Shown: one piece after another, positions 1 through 6,450 of the stretch
Position numbering within the stretch: the first letter of the stretch is position 1
Layout of the letters: each line of letters starts with the position of its first letter
DNA from: JBAQMG01 sp049302575
GTDB taxonomy: Bacteria > Bacillota > Desulfitobacteriia > Desulfitobacteriales > Desulfitobacteriaceae
DNA: 20,936 bases
Direction: 5' to 3'
NCBI GenBank assembly: GCA_049302575.1
Contig: JBAQMG010000111.1
Span: 1 to 20,936 of the forward strand
Position numbers and translations under genes: made by a program
Notes under the pieces: generated by a model
What the model was told of the DNA's origin: nothing
The model's input: the letters and a program-made list of their open reading frames with translations, nothing else
The model's database searches: none

Positions 1-85
1 CCTCTGAGCACTATTGTATTTTATGGAAAGTTGTTTGTCCAGAAAATCTTCCAAACGTCTAATTGTCCAGCCATTTTACAATATA

Positions 86-199
86 TTACATAATTAATCT
101 GTAAGTTATTATTCGGAACTTATATAGCGTGTTTTTTGACAATCCTCTTAGAAGGATGTCTTCTTTCATCCGTAATAGAATTTGTTCCTTGTTTATCAT
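86..199 (-). pseudogene. Remnant of tyrosine recombinase (phage integrase family) N-terminal domain
   Basis: An ATG at 199 follows a good ribosome site (AAGGAGAA, 206-213) and opens a 37-codon frame ending in TAA at 86-88. The peptide begins MINKEQILLRMKEDILLRG and continues LSKNTLYKF, which resembles the SAM-like core-binding start of tyrosine recombinases (typically 'MKEDMxLRGxSxNTxxxY'). Past the stop, another frame (about 3-62) reads RRLEDFLDK and then KYNSAQ, reminiscent of the later part of the same domain. The simplest reading is a frameshifted and truncated integrase gene running off the left edge. The catalytic domain (R-H-R-Y) is not in the window. Family assignment is from motif memory only. 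Confidence 0.42.
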
Positions 200-291
200 G
201 GCGTATTCTCCTTAAAATTTATTGGCAGTAAAACTGTCTATAAATTTAAGATGCCCAGAAAATGACAAGGAAGCATCATAAGGCGTTTGTA

Positions 292-612
292 CTAGCTTGG
301 ATTGTATCCACAAACTTCAATAGCTTGACCACCGCGATAGCGGTTTAGTCCAATGACAGCTATGGCAATCTCCGAATATTTCGGGAAAGATTTGCGTATT
401 TTCTCTATGCCAAAGGCAGCAACTATTGAAAACATTACGGCCCCAAGTATAGGATTAAATCCAAACGCTAAACCAGCAGCTACGCCGGCAAGGGAATTGT
501 GGGAAAGAGAGTCACCGATCATCGAGAGCCTCTTTAGAACGACGACAACGCCTATGTATGTTATAAACCAAATTTCAAAGTAGCGGGATAGATTATTGTT
601 GTATACGTTCAA
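292..612 (-). pseudogene. Truncated ABC-3 family zinc/manganese transporter permease (ZnuB-like) fragment
   Basis: Residues about 17-87 match the second part of ZnuB/MntB-type permeases: the VVLKRLSMIGDSLSH segment, then SLAGVAAGLAFGFNP, then FGIEKIRKSFPKYSEIAIAVI. This is the inner-membrane channel subunit of a Zn2+/Mn2+ uptake ABC transporter, normally about 260-280 residues with eight or so membrane helices. Here only about 70 residues are recognisable. The N-terminal helix is missing, and after AIAVI the frame continues into 19 unrelated residues (GLNRYRGGQAIEV...) and stops. The start codon of the open frame lies in unrelated sequence without a clear ribosome site. No ATPase (ZnuC) or binding protein is nearby. 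It is a broken gene inside a decayed region next to an integrase remnant, so acquisition and loss through a mobile element is plausible but not shown. Confidence 0.75.
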
Positions 613-748
613 GAATGAGTCAAGTATCTACCCCTAGTGCACATTAGTACGATAGTCGCCAATTTAACGTGGTCTAGCATGGTTTCTCATTGGGAACAAC
701 GTTAGTACCGCTTAAAACACTGGCTTTACGCCGAAGATAACGCTAGAT

Positions 749-2242
749 TCAGGTTAGAGTCTCTCCTAGCCTGAAATGTTCCAAGATGAAGCTCGACAAG
801 TCGATTATCCTAGGATTAATTAATGTTTGCGATGAGCCAGAGATTATCATTGGGACAATGGAATCCTCCTGTTCCAAAGATCCATGGCTACCACCTCCAG
901 GATGTATGGGACCTCCTTCGGCGAGGTACTCATAACCTGAGGCTGCTGACACAACGACCCTAGTTGCTTTTCGGCCTTCTAAAGCTGAGCTCAGACGTGT
1001 GAAAGCATCAGGATAATGTCCAAATTTGAGTTTTAAATCATCTGCATTAATTTTAGCATCTACTACATCTAAATCTCCTTCGAAACTCCAACTCTGGCCA
1101 TAAATGTCCCAGTAGGGACCATGACGGGAAAAGAATAATTTCTTTTCGCTTCCACCCTGAATAACACAATATTTATTGTTCCGAACTTTCCAAGCAATTT
1201 GAGTGTTTCTGGGATCCATTGCCAAAATCTCTACCACTTCGGCTAAGATATCCTTTTTAGGCTGTAATATGTAAACGAAAGCCATTCTCTCATTAGGACA
1301 AATGGCAATTTCCTGATCTTCAACGTTTCGTTCAATTGATCTTAAGCGTTTAAACTTTCGTAAAGACCGATCAAGATCAATTAAATATTCTTTGCCCAAA
1401 CCGACAGTGGTCTGAGAATGGTCTCCAGTCACAATAATGACATTGTCCTCGATTACCCTTTCCCAAGGACCTAAGACATCTAAAACAGCACCAATTTGCT
1501 GATCCGCTCTCTCAATCGAAGGGCCTGTCCGCAGAGGACCATGTTTATGCGAGTATTTATCGTTATCCGGGAGATAAATTACCAAAAAATCAGGCTGCCG
1601 ACCTTCTCGAATAATCTTAGCTGCGGTTTGCCCAGAAAAAGTGTCATTGAAACCAAACCTGTGTAAAATTCCCCGTGGAAAGGCAAATGCCCCTCCAGTA
1701 AATTTGGGGTGAATTAACTGACCCAACGTTAAAAAACCAGGTCCTTTAATCATTTCCCTAGTCATTCGAAGTTGGGTAGCCAAAGCCATCAAGATCGGCA
1801 GCTTAGCTTGATAAATCTGGGTCGCTCTGTGAATAAAGAAATTGATACTACCCGTTGTCAAACCACCTGCTTCTAACTTTTCGTGCAAAGTCAGGGTGTG
1901 GGGATTTAAGTGTTCCCCGTTAAGCTTCAGTAACATATTACGCAATACTCTTTCCGGTCCAAGCTTTAAAATACTCTGCCAGGTCCCTCCATAGTCTACG
2001 ATCCTGCAAATTTCCTCGTTATACCAAATAAATCCGGGTACAAGATGCTTATCAGGCCCAACGCCGGTCATTATAGAACTTGTCGCTACTGGAGTCATCG
2101 TAGGAAAGGAGGATACTACATTACTCCAAAGCTTGCCATTGGTGGCCAAAAACTTTAAAGCCCGAGCATTCCCTTCAGAAAGCACCCGTTCAAAAACCAC
2201 AGGGTGAAGTGAATCAATCACGAACAGGATAATCTTTTTCAT
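749..2242 (-). CDS. Alkaline phosphatase family protein (type I phosphodiesterase / nucleotide pyrophosphatase)
   Basis: A 497-residue protein of the phosphodiesterase/nucleotide pyrophosphatase branch of the alkaline phosphatase superfamily (two-zinc phosphoryl transferases). Visible metal and catalytic positions are: D10 in LFVID; the nucleophile loop SFPTMTPVATSSIMTG (residues 45-60, T50 the likely nucleophile); D228 and H232 in the D-x3-H-x2-GP pattern (228-236); D274 and H275 in VTGDHSQTT; and H453 in GGSHGSLEQEDSIVP. All key ligands appear present, so it should be active. No signal peptide is evident, suggesting a cytoplasmic enzyme. ATG at 2242 follows GGGGGTGA with 7-nt spacing. It lies about 70 nt after pyrE on the same strand and is probably the last gene of the pyrimidine operon transcript. 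The substrate cannot be told from sequence; a nucleotide, sugar-nucleotide or phosphonate-type ester are all possible. Confidence 0.85.
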   Translation of the reverse strand: MKKIILFVIDSLHPVVFERVLSEGNARALKFLATNGKLWSNVVSSFPTMTPVATSSIMTGVGPDKHLVPGFIWYNEEICRIVDYGGTWQSILKLGPERVLRNMLLKLNGEHLNPHTLTLHEKLEAGGLTTGSINFFIHRATQIYQAKLPILMALATQLRMTREMIKGPGFLTLGQLIHPKFTGGAFAFPRGILHRFGFNDTFSGQTAAKIIREGRQPDFLVIYLPDNDKYSHKHGPLRTGPSIERADQQIGAVLDVLGPWERVIEDNVIIVTGDHSQTTVGLGKEYLIDLDRSLRKFKRLRSIERNVEDQEIAICPNERMAFVYILQPKKDILAEVVEILAMDPRNTQIAWKVRNNKYCVIQGGSEKKLFFSRHGPYWDIYGQSWSFEGDLDVVDAKINADDLKLKFGHYPDAFTRLSSALEGRKATRVVVSAASGYEYLAEGGPIHPGGGSHGSLEQEDSIVPMIISGSSQTLINPRIIDLSSFILEHFRLGETLT

Positions 2243-2254
2243 AATTAATTCACC

Positions 2255-2355
2255 CCCAGATTCGATATTCGAGGTTCGACGCGCGAGGTTCGAGATTTTG
2301 TACTACGAATTTCACCCTTCGAGCATCGCGCATCGTGCCTCGCACCTCGATTGCG
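2255..2355. repeat. Degenerate TCGA-rich short direct/inverted repeats overlapping the pyrE 3' end
   Basis: The stretch between the phosphatase gene and pyrE consists of short recurring words: CGAGGTTCGA occurs twice (about 2270 and 2286), together with variants such as TTCGATATTCGA, GCATCGCGCATCG and CCTCGCACCTCGA. The GC-rich, self-complementary character differs from the surrounding coding sequence. Part of it is read as the last codons of pyrE. It may be a degenerate intergenic repeat family; a shorter relative (CGAGGCACG and CTCGCACCCCG) is visible near 11033-11065 at the pyrC 3' end. Confidence 0.4.
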
Positions 2356-2968
2356 TTCTGCTTCCTGGCTTAATACAGGGTATTTCTTCAGCACATAAGT
2401 GACACTCGCTAGGTTCAAAGGCCTCAATGGTTAATTGCAATAAACTCGCCAAGGGAACCCCAAAACTTTCCCTGCCTCCACTCCGATCTACCAGAACCCC
2501 CACTCCAACAGGAATAGCCCCAAGCTCTTGAACTACTGCTAAAACCTCACGAACTGAACCGCCAGTCGTAATCACATCCTCAACAATTAAAACCTTTTCC
2601 CCTGGGGTTAATTTGAAACCGCGCCTTAGGCTCATTGCTCCGTTTTCCCGTTCGGTAAACAAGGCTCGCACCCCCAAAGCCTTTGCTACCTCGTGAGCCA
2701 CAATAATTCCACCCATTGCTGGTCCAATAACCGTCTTTATTCCTTGTTCCTGCCAAGATTTAGCTAACTCTACCCCAAGTTGCGCGGCTAAGTGCGGGTA
2801 TTGTAAAACCTGAGCGCATTGCATATACTGAGCGCTATGTTTCCCAGAAGTTAGTCGAAAATGGCCTTGTAATAAAGCCCCACTTTGTTTGAATATCTCT
2901 AGAACATCTATGGGTTTACCTTGTTCTTCTCCCTGACATTGGCAACCTTTAGTGTTATCACAGGCCAT
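2312..2968 (-). CDS. pyrE: Orotate phosphoribosyltransferase
   Basis: Transfers the phosphoribosyl group of PRPP to orotate, giving OMP, the penultimate step of UMP synthesis in the cytoplasm. The PRPP-binding motif VLIVEDVITTGGS spans residues 126-138. Upstream are GHFRLTSGKHS (35-45), the GPAMGGIIVAHEVA segment (82-95) and FTEREN (104-109), all typical of clostridial PyrE. At 218 residues it is longer than the usual 190-205: the family-like end PCIKPGSR (197-204) is followed by 14 residues (TQSRCEARCAMLEG) encoded by TCGA-rich repeat DNA. The N-terminus is cysteine-rich (C3, C9, C11) and a CHLCAEE segment (189-195) sits near the end. ATG at 2968 follows AAAGGGG with a suitable gap. It is encoded after pyrF, with about 100 nt between them. 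Confidence 0.95.
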   Translation of the reverse strand: MACDNTKGCQCQGEEQGKPIDVLEIFKQSGALLQGHFRLTSGKHSAQYMQCAQVLQYPHLAAQLGVELAKSWQEQGIKTVIGPAMGGIIVAHEVAKALGVRALFTERENGAMSLRRGFKLTPGEKVLIVEDVITTGGSVREVLAVVQELGAIPVGVGVLVDRSGGRESFGVPLASLLQLTIEAFEPSECHLCAEEIPCIKPGSRTQSRCEARCAMLEG

Positions 2969-3072
2969 CTATTTTTTCCCCTTTCTTATTTACACAAAAT
3001 CTTCTTTAATTCAAAACTCCTCTGCTTCTCCATCAACATATTGAGCACATTAGTCTCAACTATTATTAATTT

Positions 3073-3837
3073 TCATCTGTCGTGAGTTGGCATCTCTTTA
3101 GCAAGATTGCTTGCTAAATTCTCCCACAAACGGTTTAGCGCTTCCAAGGGATCAACCGCCCGAGTAATCGGTCGACCGACAACTAAATAAGAACTACCAG
3201 CTTCAATAGCCTCTCGAGGTGTGAGTACCCGCACTTGATCATTTTTTTCACTCCAAGCGGGACGGATTCCAGGAGTAACCAAAAGAAACTCCGAACCACA
3301 AGCTTGACGCAAAGCTGTTGCCTCTTTCGCGGAGGCCACAACACCGTCAAGTCCTGCCCTTTGGGCAAGTTTTGCCAGACCGAGTACCTGATCCTCTAAA
3401 CCACGACTAATTCCTAAGTCCTCTTGGAGTTCCTTTTCAGACATACTCGTCAAAACAGTAACTCCAATTAACTTCGTTCGTTGTCCGTTATTATGTTCGA
3501 CCGTGCGGACTGTCTCCGCTGCCCGAGCCATCATCTCATAACCACCGCTACAATGAACATTTAAGATGTCGATTCCCCAAGAAATAAGCCCTCTAACCGC
3601 GCGTTCCACAGTCGTAGGAATATCATGAAGTTTGAGATCAAGGAAAATCGGAAAACCCAAGGCTTTTAATTCCCGCAAAATCGTTGGGCCTTCAATAGAG
3701 TAAAGTTCCAAGCCCACCTTTAGCCAGCAGCCGCTGCCTTGTAACTTCCGGGCTAAATTCAAGGCCTTCTCATTCCCTTCAACATCTAAAGCCACAATTA
3801 CCCGCTTATTTAATTCTTTATTTAACTCTTTATCCAA
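3073..3837 (-). CDS. pyrF: Orotidine 5'-phosphate decarboxylase
   Basis: Decarboxylates OMP to UMP, the last step of the pathway; a cofactor-free TIM barrel. The catalytic D-x-K-x-x-D signature is present in FLDLKLHDIPTT (D67, K69, D72 counted from the start used here), with RVIVALDVEG at the first strand, KVGLELY after it, LLVTPGIRP late in the chain and VVGRPITRA for phosphate binding. There is no ATG. The frame is open back to a TTG at 3879, which lies on the edge of a repeat. I prefer the TTG at 3837 (254 residues), preceded by AAGGGGG with an 8-nt gap and leaving only 11 residues before the barrel; a GTG at 3855 is a third possibility. The extra N-terminal stretch DKELNKELNK is a small internal duplication. 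The gene follows pyrD but is separated from it by 400 nt of repeat DNA. Confidence 0.92.
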   Translation of the reverse strand: MDKELNKELNKRVIVALDVEGNEKALNLARKLQGSGCWLKVGLELYSIEGPTILRELKALGFPIFLDLKLHDIPTTVERAVRGLISWGIDILNVHCSGGYEMMARAAETVRTVEHNNGQRTKLIGVTVLTSMSEKELQEDLGISRGLEDQVLGLAKLAQRAGLDGVVASAKEATALRQACGSEFLLVTPGIRPAWSEKNDQVRVLTPREAIEAGSSYLVVGRPITRAVDPLEALNRLWENLASNLAKEMPTHDR

Positions 3838-3875
3838 CTCTCCAACCCCCTTCACCCTTTTTCTACTTCCCCGTT

Positions 3876-3920
3876 CCAAGCCCGTAAATCACTTTTGCTA
3901 AGTGAGTCATTTAGCGGAAT
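3876..3920. repeat. Truncated third copy (left end only) of the structured intergenic element
   Basis: Matches the left end of the elements at 4008 and 6164: CCAAGCCCGTAAATCAC, then GCTAAGTGAGTCATTTAGCGGAAT, identical over 24 bases to 6177-6200. It also forms the end hairpin TCACTT/AAGTGA (3889-3894 with 3900-3905). Past 3920 the similarity is lost and none of the internal GGA-loop hairpins is present, so this is a solo or deleted end. About 40 bp later the motif ATAATCGCAATCT (3963-3975) recurs; it also precedes the copy at 6164 (6132-6144). Confidence 0.6.
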
Positions 3921-4007
3921 CCGACGACAGAAGTGCAACGATATGGCGTAACCCCCTACAGAATAATCGCAATCTAATCCTCCGTTCCCAGCCCACGCAC
4001 CAAGCCC

Positions 4008-4301
4008 GTAAATCACTATAGTATAGTGAGCATTTAGCGGAATGAGCGTCAGCGAGAGCAGGCGATAAGGCGTTAAGAACGACAAGGGACTTGTCCAAGG
4101 ATGGACTGATACCGCTTTGCCATGGACGGCAAAAAAGCGGTGTTCACATGCAGAAATGCCCTGAGGTTTTGTCGTTTAGCCTTAGCGCCAATCACGTTAG
4201 TCTCCACTGGAGACTAACGCCACGAGGCAAACTGGAAAGTAAAACCCCAGCCGAGTGGATGTAGCGAATGTAGTGCATGCGAACGGGCTATAGTGATTTA
4301 C
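4008..4301. repeat. Structured intergenic element, copy A (MITE-like or structured RNA)
   Basis: About 294 bp bounded by a perfect 14-bp terminal inverted repeat, GTAAATCACTATAG (4008-4021) and its complement (4288-4301). Inside, a long-range helix joins 4061-4085 to 4169-4189: GGCG/CGCC, AAGGC/GCCTT and AACGACAA/TTGTCGTT. It encloses two hairpins: GTCC-AAGGAT-GGAC (4093-4106), and a longer one from 4111 to 4141 with loop ATGGAC (4122-4127). A further 11-bp hairpin (4195-4219) is unique to this copy. Long blocks match copy B at 6164-6449. Small open frames on the minus strand have no family resemblance and are not supported as genes. The 400-nt gap between pyrD and pyrF is made of this element and the truncated copy at 3876. 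Confidence 0.8.
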
Positions 4302-5217
4302 CCACCCACGCTAACCCCACCAAATCCCGACTAGACTCAAACCCATTTTTCAAACAATATTGCTCAATTCCCGCCAAAATATCCAACGGGGCCTGCGGAT
4401 TTACAAAATTCCCCGTGCCAATACTCACAGCACTGGCTCCAGCAAGTAAAAATTCCACAGCATCTTGCCAGGTAGTTATCCCGCCCATGCCAATAATTGG
4501 AATTTCCACAGCCTGAGCCACTTGCCAAACCATTCTCACAGCCACCGGACGAATAGCGGGACCGGAAAGACCCCCGAAAATATTAGCCAACGTTGGCAGT
4601 CTTTTATCGATATCAATCCTCATACCCAATAAAGTATTAATCATCGAAATAGCGTCCGCTCCACCTGCGGTTACAGCCTTAGCCATCTCCACAATATCAG
4701 TCACATTCGGGGAAAGTTTTGCTATAATCGGAAGATCTGTTTCTTTCTTAACAGCGGCGATGACCAGTTCAGCGCTTCGGGGATCAGTCCCGAAATGCAT
4801 CCCGCCATGCTTGACATTAGGACAAGAAATATTCACCTCTATGGCAGCTAAACCCGAACTACTCTGCAGCGCGCTGGCCATCAGGACATAATCTTCCACC
4901 GAAAACCCAGAGATATTAACAATCACTGCCGTAGGTAATTTTTGTAGACGCGGCAAATAGGATCGCAGGAACTCCTCAAGCCCAGGGTTTTCCAAACCAA
5001 CCGCATTAAGCATTCCCCCTGGGGTCTCAGTTATACGAGGCAGAGGGTTACCCAATCGGGTCTCTGGCGTAATTCCTTTGACCGTGAGCGCTCCTAAAGC
5101 CTCAACCGGACAATAGTCTTGATACTCTTCGCCAAATCCATAGGTTCCTGAAGAAGTAATAATCGGGTTACGTAAATTTAATCCGGCTAATGGAGTACTA
5201 AAATCAATATGCGGCAT
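4288..5217 (-). CDS. pyrD: Dihydroorotate dehydrogenase B (NAD+), catalytic subunit
   Basis: FMN TIM-barrel subunit of the class 1B enzyme, oxidising dihydroorotate to orotate; works with PyrK. Class-1 features: NPIITSSGTYGFG (17-29), KGIT (47-50), NISCPN with the active-site cysteine C132, KLSPN, and phosphate-binding GMGGI and SIGTGNF near the end. The catalytic cysteine rather than serine, together with a PyrK partner, fixes the 1B class. ATG at 5217 has GAGAGGAGG upstream, located inside pyrK; the two genes overlap by 14 nt, suggesting coupled translation in a 1:1 complex. Length of 309 is normal. Oddity: the last residues K-S-L and the stop codon lie within the terminal repeat of the adjacent element, so the native C-terminus was probably replaced when the element arrived. 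Confidence 0.95.
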   Translation of the reverse strand: MPHIDFSTPLAGLNLRNPIITSSGTYGFGEEYQDYCPVEALGALTVKGITPETRLGNPLPRITETPGGMLNAVGLENPGLEEFLRSYLPRLQKLPTAVIVNISGFSVEDYVLMASALQSSSGLAAIEVNISCPNVKHGGMHFGTDPRSAELVIAAVKKETDLPIIAKLSPNVTDIVEMAKAVTAGGADAISMINTLLGMRIDIDKRLPTLANIFGGLSGPAIRPVAVRMVWQVAQAVEIPIIGMGGITTWQDAVEFLLAGASAVSIGTGNFVNPQAPLDILAGIEQYCLKNGFESSRDLVGLAWVGKSL

Positions 5218-6028
5218 GCCAAACGACCTCCTCTCCCCGAAAAACCGGTCCGTCTTGACATACTTTTGCTCGTCTTACATTTCCCGCTTGATCCTGTAGA
5301 GTTGCTACACAACCTAAACAAGCCCCGACAGCACAAGCCATACGTTCTTCTAAAGAAACCTCAACTACCAAACCATTCTCCAAGCATTGTTCGGTCACAG
5401 ACTGCAGCATACCTTGCGGTCCACAGGCAGCGACCTGAATAGGTAGATTTTGTTGGGGGTGGGTTGAGTGAACCTGCCAAAACTCCTGAAATAATTCCGT
5501 TACTAAACCCTTTTTACCGATACTCCCATCGAGACTACTCAAATAAAAAGCTACCTCTAGCTCTTCCCACATTGTCAACCCGGAGCACTCTATAAGAGAG
5601 CGATTTTCTCCACCCCAAAACAAGCGTACGATAAGTCCTTGCTTTCTACCCGCAACGGCTAGTGCAAAAAGCGGAAAAGCACCAATCCCACCAGCTACAA
5701 GCCATAGTTCACCTTGTTTCGGCAAAGAAAAGCCCTTACCGAGAGGACCCATCAAGTTGATCATTTGACCAAGACCAACCCTAGATAACAATTCTGTACC
5801 CTTACCTTTAATTTTATACAAAAGGGTAATTTCCTGGCGCTCTGTGTCTATAGCAGCGATACTAATAGGACGACGTAATAAGGGATCATGAGTCGAGCCG
5901 ACTTGAAGATGAACAAACTGACCTGGCTTCGCTTCCAAGGCAATTGGTCCTTTCAATACTAATCTTCTCATTCCTAAGTCTACAGGTCCAAGAACTTCAT
6001 GTCTAATAACTTCTTGTTCAATGAGCAT
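5204..6028 (-). CDS. pyrK: Dihydroorotate dehydrogenase B, electron transfer subunit
   Basis: FAD and [2Fe-2S] protein passing electrons from PyrD's FMN to NAD+. In order: a ferredoxin-reductase-type FAD barrel with LRRPISIAAI (51-60) and a KGKGTELLS segment (74-82); an NAD-binding Rossmann half with VAGGIGAFPL (111-120) and AACGPQGML (200-208); and a C-terminal iron-sulfur cluster site with C232, C237, C240 and C257 (CAVGACLGC followed by KVC). All four cysteines are present. Length of 274 is slightly above the 250-265 of most homologues. ATG at 6028 follows GTGGGGTGAG. Upstream lie 135 nt of AT-rich spacer and repeat element B; downstream it overlaps pyrD by 14 nt, and its end carries the pyrD ribosome site. 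Confidence 0.95.
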   Translation of the reverse strand: MLIEQEVIRHEVLGPVDLGMRRLVLKGPIALEAKPGQFVHLQVGSTHDPLLRRPISIAAIDTERQEITLLYKIKGKGTELLSRVGLGQMINLMGPLGKGFSLPKQGELWLVAGGIGAFPLFALAVAGRKQGLIVRLFWGGENRSLIECSGLTMWEELEVAFYLSSLDGSIGKKGLVTELFQEFWQVHSTHPQQNLPIQVAACGPQGMLQSVTEQCLENGLVVEVSLEERMACAVGACLGCVATLQDQAGNVRRAKVCQDGPVFRGEEVVWHAAY

Positions 6029-6046
6029 TAACTCACCCCACGTTCA

Positions 6047-6070
6047 ATTCATAATGCATAATTCATAATT
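6047..6070. repeat. Short AT-rich dispersed repeat (ATTCATAATGCATAATTCAT family)
   Basis: Reads ATTCATAATGCATAATTCAT followed by AATT. Nearly the same word occurs at 10924-10944, 14009-14030 and 16591-16607, each time in the spacer just upstream of a gene's ribosome site. No coding potential. Function unknown. Confidence 0.55.
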
Positions 6071-6163
6071 CAGCAAGTCAACGGACACTGGATGTGCCAA
6101 TTGTCGAACATGCCCAGACTAAAATCACATGATAATCGCAATCTGATTATCCGTCCCTAGCCC

Positions 6164-6449
6164 GTAACTTACTATTGCTAAGTGAGTCATTTAGCGGAAT
6201 TTGCGTAAGCGAGTGCAGATGATAAGGCGTTAAGAACGACAAGTGACTAGTCCATGGCTTGAACATGGATGTTCTGATTAGCCACCGCCATGGATGGCGA
6301 TTAGTGGCGGATGGACTGATGCAACTTTGCCAAGGATGGCATGAAAAGTTGCAAACATTAATGCAGAAATACCCGTAGGTTTTGTCGTTTAGCCTTAGCA
6401 TCAAAGGAGTAGCAAATGTAGTGCATGCGAATGTGCAATATTAATTTAC
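6164..6449. repeat. Structured intergenic element, copy B (MITE-like or structured RNA)
   Basis: About 286 bp with an imperfect 14-bp terminal inverted repeat (6164-6177 and 6436-6449, 12 of 14 paired). The basal helix joins 6218-6242 to 6382-6402: GATG/CATC, AAGGC/GCCTT and AACGACAA/TTGTCGTT. Within it an outer stem AGTCCA/TGGACT (6249-6254 with 6312-6317) encloses two hairpins with loop ATGGAT (6265-6270 and 6290-6295). A third hairpin at 6320-6353 has loop AAGGAT (6332-6337). Blocks identical or nearly so to copy A include TCATTTAGCGGAAT, GATAAGGCGTTAAGAACGAC, GGTTTTGTCGTTTAGCC and AATGTAGTGCATGCGAA. The right end lies one base from the carB stop codon. The element plus the AT-rich spacer fill the 422-nt gap between carB and pyrK. 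Confidence 0.8.
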
Positions 6450-6450
6450 C

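Noticed and set aside
2245..2427. Minus-strand 60-codon frame overlapping the end of pyrE
   Set aside because: It is in another frame of pyrE and repeat DNA, with no family resemblance.
3852..4098. Small minus-strand open frames inside the repeats (also 6147-6404)
   Set aside because: They share peptide stretches only because the DNA repeats are alike; no ribosome site, no family resemblance, and the helix covariation argues for structure rather than coding.
4093..6353. CRISPR array suggested by repeated hairpins
   Set aside because: Repeats are not evenly spaced, the stems differ in sequence, there are no unique spacers of constant length, and no cas genes.
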